Shown here: one piece after another, positions 45,241 through 52,278 of the stretch
How positions within the stretch are numbered: position 1 is the first letter of the stretch
Layout: each line of letters starts with the position of its first letter
Assembly (NCBI GenBank): GCA_016717285.1
Contig: JADKFU010000005.1
Location: 604,501-668,500, forward strand
DNA: 64,000 nt
DNA from: Chitinophagaceae bacterium
GTDB lineage: Bacteria; Bacteroidota; Bacteroidia; Chitinophagales; UBA10324
Reading direction: 5' to 3'
The notes under the pieces: generated by a model
Seen by the model: the letters and a program-made list of their open reading frames with translations, nothing else
Database searches by the model: none
Told to the model about the DNA's origin: nothing
Position numbers and translations under genes: made by a program

Positions 45241-46316
45241 TCAGCAGGTTTTATCAGTTCATCTTCAGCACTTATACCTGAAAGGATTTCAATTTTCTGA
45301 TAATCTTTAATTCCCGTTTTTACGACTGTATGTTCGCCATTGCTTTTTATTGCTATGGAATCATTCAAGAGGTAGTTTCGTGGAATAAGCATTGCTTTAT
45401 CTTTTGTCTGCACCACAATATTAGCTTCGAATGTAATGTTGGGGTACAGTGTTTCAGGTGGTTTGGTGAATTCAGCTTCTACCATAAAAGTTTTACTCCG
45501 TTCATTCATTAACGGAATGATCCTGGTGATAACAGCTTCAAATACTTTTTCATTGTAACTGTCCAGCGTTACTATCACCGGTAAGCCATCTCTGATTTTC
45601 AATATATCATTCTCATCAACCTGCATTTCCAGTATGAATTGCTTTGCGTCACCAATCACTGCAAGCGGAGTTTGCATAGTTGCAATTTCTCCTTTTGATA
45701 TTTTCAGATCATATACAACACCATCAATTTCACTTTTTATTGTAAAATCATTCTGAAGTTTGCTGGAGATCAATAGATTCTTCTTCGATTGGGCGGAAGC
45801 AAAATCTAATTGCCGCTTCAGTTCATTGTATTTTTCTATCGCAGAAAAATGGGCAGTCTTTGAATTCTCATAATTAAGCTCACGTTGTTCCAATTCCACT
45901 TTAGTTCCTATGTTTTGTTGCCACAAGGCAAGCTGCCGGAAGAATAAGGCGGAATCATTCTTCATTTTACTCTTTGAGAAATCTACTAATTGACCGGCTT
46001 CATTCAATTTTCCCTGGTTAGCGCTATAGTCAGAAAATTGCGCGGCGAGTTCAGCATTTTCTTTATTCAATCGTTGTGTTTCGCCGGAGATGATCAGCAG
46101 TGGTGTACCTTTCTTTACGGTGTCTCCTTCTTTCACATATACCTCCTCAACAATGCCACTCACGGTAGGAAATACCTGATATTGATTTTTGCTTTTAATT
46201 GTTCCTGAGGCGTAAATGGATTCCGTAATGGATTCAATAGTGGGCTTTATTTTTTCTACTTTGCTTTTACAAGAAAGAATACCCGCCATGATGATAACTA
46301 ATATTGCCTTGTTCAT
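45237..46316 (-). CDS. Lipidated periplasmic adaptor (HlyD/MacA-like)
   Basis: The 359-residue protein is the membrane-fusion part of a tripartite exporter. From the ATG at 46316 it has a lipoprotein signal ending GILSC (Cys16), a barrel-sandwich half-motif VEEVYVKEGDTVKKGTPLL, a coiled-coil hairpin (about 85-185) and a beta-barrel domain with VDENDILKIRDGLPV. A longer frame (46343) would include the candidate promoter, so 46316 is preferred. No TolC-like outer-membrane gene is adjacent. Overlaps the permease by 4 bp. Confidence 0.92.
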   Translation of the reverse strand: MNKAILVIIMAGILSCKSKVEKIKPTIESITESIYASGTIKSKNQYQVFPTVSGIVEEVYVKEGDTVKKGTPLLIISGETQRLNKENAELAAQFSDYSANQGKLNEAGQLVDFSKSKMKNDSALFFRQLALWQQNIGTKVELEQRELNYENSKTAHFSAIEKYNELKRQLDFASAQSKKNLLISSKLQNDFTIKSEIDGVVYDLKISKGEIATMQTPLAVIGDAKQFILEMQVDENDILKIRDGLPVIVTLDSYNEKVFEAVITRIIPLMNERSKTFMVEAEFTKPPETLYPNITFEANIVVQTKDKAMLIPRNYLLNDSIAIKSNGEHTVVKTGIKDYQKIEILSGISAEDELIKPAE

Positions 46317-46322
46317 GGAATG

Positions 46323-46330
46323 CAAAGATA
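46323..46330 (-). promoter_or_regulatory. Candidate -7 element for the exporter operon
   Basis: The minus strand reads TATCTTTG, an exact TAnnTTTG match only 6 bp upstream of the adaptor ATG, which implies a very short or absent leader. No clear -33 element is evident. Confidence 0.4.
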
Positions 46331-46555
46331 GTGATATGCGCATGAGGGAAGGATTGATTTGTAAGAAAAGTCTCGGCGATGTTGCAATTCAGGAACCCTT
46401 TTGCTCTACAAACGGAATATATTCTTATGAGTTTTTGAGAAATTACATAGAAATGCAGGTTAATGACTTACTTGCAATCGCCCTGACAACTGAATAGTCC
46501 AGATACGATGGCAACTGTTTTTTTTATTCCAACGAATTCAATAATTATCTGACAA

Positions 46556-47176
46556 ATGGAATTAGCTAATCTGCCTGAATTTAAATCATTACCCGAAATC
46601 AATAAAAAACTAACTGAGTACAGTATTGCCAGAACTTTTTCAGAAGGAGATGTCATCCTGAATGAAAACGCATATATCAAATCAATCCCTATAGTAACAA
46701 GCGGAAGTGTGAGGGTAATGCGTGTGGATGAAGACGGAAAGGAAATTTTACTTTATTATATCCGATCAGGAGAAAGTTGCATCATGTCATTTTTGGGAGG
46801 ACTTCATCATGATACGAGCAAGGTGAAGGCCATTGTGGAAGAAGAGACAGAAATATTGCTGTTGCCCGTTGACAAGGTGAGGTTGATGCTAAAGGAATAT
46901 CCTGAATGGCTGGATTATATTTTCAGGTTGTACCACAAGCGTTTTGAGGAATTGCTGGAAGTGGTAAATGCGGTGGCATTCAAAAAAATGGACGAACGAC
47001 TGCTCAACTTTATTAAGACGAAATGTGAACTCACCCAAAGCAAGACACTCTATCTGACTCATGAACAACTGGCCGGCGAGCTGGGCACAGTGAGAGTAGT
47101 GATTTCACGATTGCTGAAGCAACTGGAAGATGAAGGCGTGGTAAAACTGGGAAGAAATAAAATTTCGCTTGTGTAA
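46556..47176 (+). CDS. Crp/Fnr-family transcriptional regulator
   Basis: The 206-residue protein has an N-terminal cyclic-nucleotide-binding-type beta-barrel (about 15-120, with GSVRVMRVDEDGKEILLYYI and GESCIMSF) and a C-terminal winged helix (LTHEQLAGELGTVRVVISRLL as recognition region). No Fnr-type cysteine cluster is visible in the N terminus; Cys77 in GESCIMSF is a single possible redox site. It leads a plus-strand run with DUF2892, rhodanese and OsmC genes and probably controls them. Confidence 0.93.
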   Translation: MELANLPEFKSLPEINKKLTEYSIARTFSEGDVILNENAYIKSIPIVTSGSVRVMRVDEDGKEILLYYIRSGESCIMSFLGGLHHDTSKVKAIVEEETEILLLPVDKVRLMLKEYPEWLDYIFRLYHKRFEELLEVVNAVAFKKMDERLLNFIKTKCELTQSKTLYLTHEQLAGELGTVRVVISRLLKQLEDEGVVKLGRNKISLV

Positions 47177-47252
47177 CATAAGTTGCTGAACGGAATTAAT
47201 TGTTGTTTGACTTTTGTGGTATCATAAAATTTTCACCCAAAATTCAAAACAA

Positions 47253-47459
47253 ATGAAATCTAATGTATCAAGTGCCGACAGGATCTTAAGGATATTTGTC
47301 GCAATCGCAGTAGCTGCATTGTTTTTTGCAAACGTTATTAGCGGAACTACAGCTATTATTCTATTAATCATCGGAGGAGTTTTACTCCTGACTTCAATAA
47401 TAAATTTCTGCCCTTTGTATTATTTTTTAGGACTTTCTACCCGTAAAACGGCTAAGTAA
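47253..47459 (+). CDS. DUF2892 small membrane protein
   Basis: A 68-residue protein with two membrane helices (about 12-30 and 33-52), matching the DUF2892/YgaP-type family often attached or adjacent to rhodaneses. The start at 47253 puts the usual SSADRILR lead at the N terminus; an upstream frame lacks family support. The Cys in INFCPLYY is typical. It lies 77 bp after the Crp gene and upstream of the rhodanese gene. Confidence 0.85.
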   Translation: MKSNVSSADRILRIFVAIAVAALFFANVISGTTAIILLIIGGVLLLTSIINFCPLYYFLGLSTRKTAK

Positions 47460-47702
47460 GACGGATTCAATGGGTTACTGCAACGCCCCGGTTAATAGCA
47501 ATATACTGGCTCAATGAACGAGAACATTCCTGTGCTTGATTGGAGTGCTCGTGTTAAATTGTTTCATTCACTAATAGACATGCAGAATACTGATAAAAGT
47601 CATGGAAATAAAAAGTAATAATGAGGAAATTAGCTGCTATAGTTAGTTTTTTATCTCAGGCAAAATTCAATGAAAGAAGAACAGTAAAACTAAACTGACA
47701 AA

Positions 47703-48017
47703 ATGATAAGTACACTAAAAAAATTATTTGGTTTCGGCCCAGGTACAGACTATGCCGCATTGGTAAAACAAGGAGCCATTATAGTGGATGTTAGAAGTAA
47801 GAACGAATATTCCGGAGGACACATCAAAGGATCCATAAATATTCCGGTAGATCAGCTGGGCAGCAATTTAAGCAAGCTGAAAGAAAAGGATCGACCGATC
47901 ATCACTTGCTGTGCATCCGGAATGAGAAGCAGATCTGCAAACGGAATTCTAAAAACAAAAGGATATTCACAGGTCTACAATGGTGGTGGTTGGGCAAGTT
48001 TGCAATCTAAACTATGA
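47703..48017 (+). CDS. Rhodanese-like sulfurtransferase
   Basis: A single-domain rhodanese of 104 residues. It has VDVRSKNEYSGGHIKGSINIP near the N terminus and the six-residue active loop CASGMR (Cys70 as persulfide-forming cysteine, next to Cys69). Such enzymes move sulfane sulfur from donors to thiols. It lies between a DUF2892 and an OsmC gene and under the same Crp-type regulator, which points to sulfur or thiol-stress handling. Confidence 0.92.
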   Translation: MISTLKKLFGFGPGTDYAALVKQGAIIVDVRSKNEYSGGHIKGSINIPVDQLGSNLSKLKEKDRPIITCCASGMRSRSANGILKTKGYSQVYNGGGWASLQSKL

Positions 48018-48108
48018 AGTTTGATACCAATAATAGACGTTTCATAAACTGCAAGCAACAGCGATAAAATTGAAAGTAGATTAAGTCACGAAGTAAAATA
48101 AAAACAAA

Positions 48109-48561
48109 ATGGAAGTGCATTATTATAACGTAGATGTCGAATGGATAGAAAACAGGAAAGGCGAACTTTCTTCTCCGGAATTGCGGTCAGATATTGAGGT
48201 AGCCACGCCGCCTGAATTTCCTAAGGGAATGACGGGAATCTGGTCACCCGAACACTTGCTGACGGCAGCGGTTAATGGCTGTTTCCTGACCACCTTTTTA
48301 GCAATAGCTGAAAACTTTAAATTGGACTATGTAAGTTTCAACTGTAGCGCAAAAGGAAAACTGGAAAAGGTGGATGGTAAGTATTTAATGACTGAAATCA
48401 TGCTGGAGCCTGTGCTGATAATCAGGAATGAAACAGACAAAGAAAAAGCGGAACGTGTACTTCAGAAATCAGAAACTGCCTGTCTCATTTCGAATTCCAT
48501 TAAGTCGAAAGTGACGTTGACTACACATGTGATTGTACAGCAGTTCGAGACCTATGTTTAA
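48109..48561 (+). CDS. OsmC-family thiol peroxidase-like protein
   Basis: The 150-residue protein has the OsmC fold with the two expected cysteines, Cys58 in AAVNGCFLTTFLAIAE and Cys125 in SETACLISNSIK. Family members reduce organic hydroperoxides or act on thiol compounds. A Trp-Ser-Pro-Glu-His-Leu motif (WSPEHLL) just before the first Cys is typical. It is the last gene of the Crp-DUF2892-rhodanese-OsmC run. Confidence 0.9.
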   Translation: MEVHYYNVDVEWIENRKGELSSPELRSDIEVATPPEFPKGMTGIWSPEHLLTAAVNGCFLTTFLAIAENFKLDYVSFNCSAKGKLEKVDGKYLMTEIMLEPVLIIRNETDKEKAERVLQKSETACLISNSIKSKVTLTTHVIVQQFETYV

Positions 48562-49007
48562 CATCGTTTGCATACAGAGTGGATTCACGGAAACTTCAGA
48601 AATGTAAATTTGTTTTTGCAATAATTATTAATTGATATGCTTCAGTTTTCGATTAAATGTTTAAGAAGCTAACAGAACAAATCCAGGTTAAGAATGAAAA
48701 ATGCAAACAGTTGGTAAATTGCTATCATCAACACGTATTAACCGAAAAATTAAATCAATAAATTATAGATCGATAGTTGATTTTTTAAATGACAAGGGAA
48801 TTACAGGACTGAACAATGGGAATACGATGGAAGAGAAGGTAATATTATCCAGCAGCATAAATTCAGGCCTTTTCATTTCACTGCTGCTGAAGTGTCTGAA
48901 ACAGTGTTAAGGTAATCGGGTTTTTTCTTTTATGAAAGCCAATTTTGCAACTATCATTTTCGTGTGAAAGATTTTTCGTGCGGTATAGTTTTACGGTATA
49001 CCGCTTG
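48562..49007. other. Intergenic region, possible decayed gene
   Basis: These 446 bp between OsmC and rnc hold three short open stretches in different plus-strand frames: 48657-48761 (34 codons, starts MFKKLTEQIQVKNEKC), 48701-48910 (69 codons, unremarkable) and an ATG-less stretch ending at 48912 (ends FHFTAAEVSETVLR). None matches a known family. Together they may be remains of one gene broken by frameshifts, or chance. No terminator hairpin stands out. Confidence 0.3.
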
Positions 49008-49721
49008 CTAAATAAATTCTTCCACCGAAATCTTCAACACCTCAAAAGCCATTTTAGCCGCCTGCTTTTCCGCATTTTTCTTGTTGGTGTCTTCACCTTC
49101 ACCTAATTCTTCGCCGTCAATCAAAGCAGCAACTTTGTATACAGCGCGGTGACGGTGCCTGGAGTGATTTTTTACAGAAAAAGTAAGTAATCTACCTGAT
49201 TTTTGTGCCCACTCAAGCAGTTTACTTTTATAATTGAATTCACTTATTTCCAATTCACCTACATCAAGAAATGGTTTCACTATTTTTTTGATAATAAATT
49301 TATGGGCACTTATATAGCCTTTGTCGAGATACACAGCACCTACCAATGCTTCAAGGGCATTGCCTGTGAGCGCTTTTTTATTCAGCATAGGATCAGTTGA
49401 ACTATAGGAGAGAAATGTATCGATTCCCATTTTGTGAGAAACAGCTTTCAACTGGCTTCGGCTCACCATTTTCGATCGTATGTCAGTCAGGTAACCTTCA
49501 TCTTTATAAGGGAATTTTTTGAAGAGATAATCCGCAATCACAGAACCCAATACTGCATCGCCTAAAAATTCAAGGCGTTCATTGCTGTCATAAATTTCTT
49601 TTGCTGAAGAACTATGGCGAAAAGCCATTTCATAAAGTTCGAGATTAACAGGTGACAAACCGGTGAGGGATTTCACCTGAGAATAGAATGCTTTCTTACC
49701 GGAAAAAAGACGACGAATCAA
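49008..49721 (-). CDS. rnc: Ribonuclease III
   Basis: RNase III cuts double-stranded RNA in rRNA and mRNA processing. The 237-residue protein has the catalytic signature NERLEFLGDAVLG (47-59), a second acidic site in NALEALVGAVYLD, and a C-terminal double-stranded RNA-binding domain (YKSKLLEWAQKSGR to KNAEKQAAKMAFEVL). Length is normal. It lies downstream of fabF on the same strand but behind a strong terminator. Confidence 0.96.
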   Translation of the reverse strand: MIRRLFSGKKAFYSQVKSLTGLSPVNLELYEMAFRHSSSAKEIYDSNERLEFLGDAVLGSVIADYLFKKFPYKDEGYLTDIRSKMVSRSQLKAVSHKMGIDTFLSYSSTDPMLNKKALTGNALEALVGAVYLDKGYISAHKFIIKKIVKPFLDVGELEISEFNYKSKLLEWAQKSGRLLTFSVKNHSRHRHRAVYKVAALIDGEELGEGEDTNKKNAEKQAAKMAFEVLKISVEEFI

Positions 49722-49750
49722 ATGAACAGATTAGTTTGAATCCGAAAATT

Positions 49751-49783
49751 AAAAACCCCGGCTGAATCTTTTTTCAGCCGGGG
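49751..49783 (-). terminator. Strong hairpin between fabF and rnc
   Basis: A perfect 11-bp stem, CCCCGGCTGAA with TTCAGCCGGGG, and a 6-base loop. On the minus strand it is followed by five T, so it should end or weaken transcripts from acpP-fabF before rnc. Confidence 0.9.
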
Positions 49784-49802
49784 TAAAAGGTAAAAATATT
49801 TA

Positions 49803-51059
49803 TCAGTCTTTTAGCTTCCGCATGATCAATGAAGCATTGTGTCCGCCGAAACCAAATGTATTGCTCATAGCAACATTCACTTCACGGCTTTTTGCAACAT
49901 TGAAAGTAAGATCCAGATTAGGATCAATTTCAGGATCGTCAGTAAAATGATTGATAGTTGGCGGGATGAAACTTTGTTGCATGGCACCAATGCAGGCAAT
50001 CGCCTCTGCAGCACCGGCAGCTCCCAGCATGTGTCCTGTCATAGACTTGGTGGAACTGATGCTCATTTTATAGGCATGGTCACCAAACACCGTTTTAATT
50101 GCTTTCAATTCTGCAAGGTCACCAAGTGGAGTGGATGTTCCGTGTGTATTGATGTAATCAACTTCTTCAGGTCGAAGACCTCCTGCATCTTTTAATGTTT
50201 CTCTGAGCACCTGCATTACGCCGATGCCTTCAGGATGAGGAGCGGAAATGTGGTACGCATCACCAGACATTCCACCGCCGATTACTTCGCAATAAATTTT
50301 TGCTCCACGTGCTTTCGCATGTTCGTATTCTTCCAATACCAGTGCACCGGCACCTTCACCAATTACAAACCCATCGCGGTCCTTGTCATAAGGACGGGAA
50401 GCGGTTTCAGGAGAATCATTGCGTTCACTCAATGCCTTCATGGAGGAGAATCCGCCAACAGCAGGAATGCACAACGGAAATTCCGATCCGCCGGTAAGCA
50501 TTACTTCAGCTTTCCCTAAGCGTAGATAAGTAAGGGCATCAATGATTGAATTGGTAGAAGAAGCACATGCATTTACGATTGACATGTTGGGACCCATAAA
50601 TCCATATTTAATGGACAAGTGGCCGGCAGCTAAATCAGGAATAATAAGTGGAATGAGGAATGGACTGAAGCGAGGTGTTCCATCACCGGCACAATATTCC
50701 ATCATCGCTTTGGCGTAAGAATCAATACCTCCGACACCAGTTGCCCAGATAACACCAATGCGGGTTTTATCTTCAATTGCAAGATCAAGGCCGCTGTCAG
50801 TCACGGCTTCTTCAGCAGCTATCAAGGCATACTGAGAATAAGGATCCAGCTTGCGCGCCTCCTTTTTCTCCAAAAACCGGTATATATCCAGGTTTTTGAG
50901 CTGACAAGCGATCTTCGTTTTGAATTTTGAAGTATCGAAATAGGTAAGGGGTCCCCCACCACTTACACCTTTGCGAAGATTGTCCCAAAATTCAGGAACA
51001 GTATTCCCTAAAGGAGTAAGCGCACCGAGACCGGTGACAACTACCCTTTTAAATTCCAT
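49803..51059 (-). CDS. fabF: Beta-ketoacyl-ACP synthase II
   Basis: FabF extends the fatty-acid chain by condensing acyl and malonyl-ACP. The 418-residue protein has the nucleophile Cys165 in VNACASSTNS, the His in YINTHGTSTPLGD and the second His in SMTGHMLGAAGA, with the C-terminal NTFGFGGHNASLI. Length is normal. It is 12 bp downstream of acpP on the minus strand, and its downstream end has a strong terminator. Confidence 0.97.
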   Translation of the reverse strand: MEFKRVVVTGLGALTPLGNTVPEFWDNLRKGVSGGGPLTYFDTSKFKTKIACQLKNLDIYRFLEKKEARKLDPYSQYALIAAEEAVTDSGLDLAIEDKTRIGVIWATGVGGIDSYAKAMMEYCAGDGTPRFSPFLIPLIIPDLAAGHLSIKYGFMGPNMSIVNACASSTNSIIDALTYLRLGKAEVMLTGGSEFPLCIPAVGGFSSMKALSERNDSPETASRPYDKDRDGFVIGEGAGALVLEEYEHAKARGAKIYCEVIGGGMSGDAYHISAPHPEGIGVMQVLRETLKDAGGLRPEEVDYINTHGTSTPLGDLAELKAIKTVFGDHAYKMSISSTKSMTGHMLGAAGAAEAIACIGAMQQSFIPPTINHFTDDPEIDPNLDLTFNVAKSREVNVAMSNTFGFGGHNASLIMRKLKD

Positions 51060-51071
51060 GTAATGTGCGGA

Positions 51072-51311
51072 TTAAGACTTAGCGTACTGCTCGATGTAAG
51101 CGATAGCCTGACCAACAGAAGTGATGGTTTCAGCCTGCTCGTCAGGAATGGAGATATTAAATTCTTTCTCGAATTCCATGATTAACTCAACCGTGTCGAG
51201 AGAATCGGCACCAAGATCATTGGTAAAGGTCGCTTCTGGCGTAACTTCACTTTCATCAACGCCTAATTTGTCAATGATGATCTTCTTAACTCTTGCTGCG
51301 ATGTCTGACAT
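51072..51311 (-). CDS. acpP: Acyl carrier protein
   Basis: The 79-residue acidic protein carries growing fatty acids on a 4'-phosphopantetheine arm. The attachment site is Ser37 in GADSLDTVELI; helix II continues MEFEKEFNISIPDE. Size and charge fit AcpP. It leads the acpP-fabF pair, with an imperfect -7-like element (TTACTTTG on the minus strand) in the upstream gap. Confidence 0.97.
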   Translation of the reverse strand: MSDIAARVKKIIIDKLGVDESEVTPEATFTNDLGADSLDTVELIMEFEKEFNISIPDEQAETITSVGQAIAYIEQYAKS

Positions 51312-51535
51312 AAATAATTAGTGGTTTACGTGGTTTAATTTCCGGCAAAGTAAGGGATTTCAGTTTTTATACGCAATCTTTTAAGCAATTATTTTCAGAC
51401 ATTAATATCCACGTTTGGGAGGATTCTGAAGCTTTAATCTGCATTACATCCGATGCAGGAAGCTGTATTTGTTTATTTGGGTGTAATCGTGTAGGTTTGA
51501 AATACCCGTCATCGAAATAAAACACCGGCTTTACG

Positions 51536-51961
51536 TTGTCGAAAAAGAGAATAGTTTCAATTGAAGATCAGTTTACAGGTGTTTTATGGGGAATTATGGC
51601 ACAGGTAAAAGAATATCAATTAAGCTGGCATCTCAACAGGACTCTTGGATTTGACCTGAAACGTGCAGACGACATGGAGATCATTCATAAAAAAAAGAAC
51701 CGGACATCACTGTTCAGTTTTTTCAGATATGAAAGTGAACTTGATAAAAGGCAGGTATTTGTGATTTCCAATAAGCATTTGGGTGAGTTCCTGATACCTG
51801 AAGTGCAGCAGGCAGATTATTTTTTGATGATAAAGGGTGAAGTTTCAGGAGCGGAAGAAGAAACTTTATTTTCAAAGATCAAAAATATTCCAATCGTGCA
51901 GCTCATCGTGAAACTGGAATATCATCAATTGAAATCTAAACATAACCTCCTGGTTGATTAA
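51536..51961 (+). CDS. IPExxxVDY family protein
   Basis: A 141-residue Bacteroidota protein named after its conserved motif, here IPEVQQADYFLMI (the Val of VDY is replaced by Ala). Function is unknown. The start is TTG at 51536, chosen because the conserved N-terminal LSWHLNRTLGFDL region lies downstream of it and no ATG precedes that region. It is divergent from acpP across a 224-bp gap, a common arrangement in Bacteroidota. Confidence 0.85.
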   Translation: MSKKRIVSIEDQFTGVLWGIMAQVKEYQLSWHLNRTLGFDLKRADDMEIIHKKKNRTSLFSFFRYESELDKRQVFVISNKHLGEFLIPEVQQADYFLMIKGEVSGAEEETLFSKIKNIPIVQLIVKLEYHQLKSKHNLLVD

Positions 51962-52038
51962 TCCTGACTTTTAATTTTTTTTGGTGTATTATAGTCGTCA
52001 ATCTTTAACTCAAATTTAAATTCTTAAACCCTTTACGT

Positions 52039-52278
52039 ATGTGGAATGAAGAAGAGAACAAACTCAAACGGATATTTTTATTTCATGATTTTGTAGCAGC
52101 ATTTGGATTCATGACGAAAGTCGCATTGATAGCCGAAAAAATGAATCACCATCCTTACTGGATCAATGTCTGGAACAAAGTGGAAATTCAACTTTCAACG
52201 CATGATGCCGGCGATGTGGTGACTGAAAAGGATCATAAGCTGGCAAAAGCCATCGATAATATATACACCGATGAATGA
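52039..52278 (+). CDS. 4a-hydroxytetrahydrobiopterin dehydratase
   Basis: This small enzyme regenerates pterin cofactors after aromatic-amino-acid hydroxylation. The 79-residue protein contains the family core FHDFVAAFGFMTKVALIA and the active-site motif EKMNHHPYW (His-His-Pro), and LSTHDAGDVVTEKDHKLA near the end. The shorter-than-usual N terminus is within the family range. Its TGA overlaps the ATG of the next gene (ATGA). Confidence 0.93.
   Translation: MWNEEENKLKRIFLFHDFVAAFGFMTKVALIAEKMNHHPYWINVWNKVEIQLSTHDAGDVVTEKDHKLAKAIDNIYTDE

Noticed and set aside
46216..46497. 93-codon plus-strand frame over the adaptor-gene start
   Set aside because: Antisense to the lipoprotein signal region; no family features.
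47514..47618. 34-codon plus-strand ORF between DUF2892 and rhodanese genes
   Set aside because: No motif, membrane span or overlap with neighbours; could be chance in a 243-bp gap.
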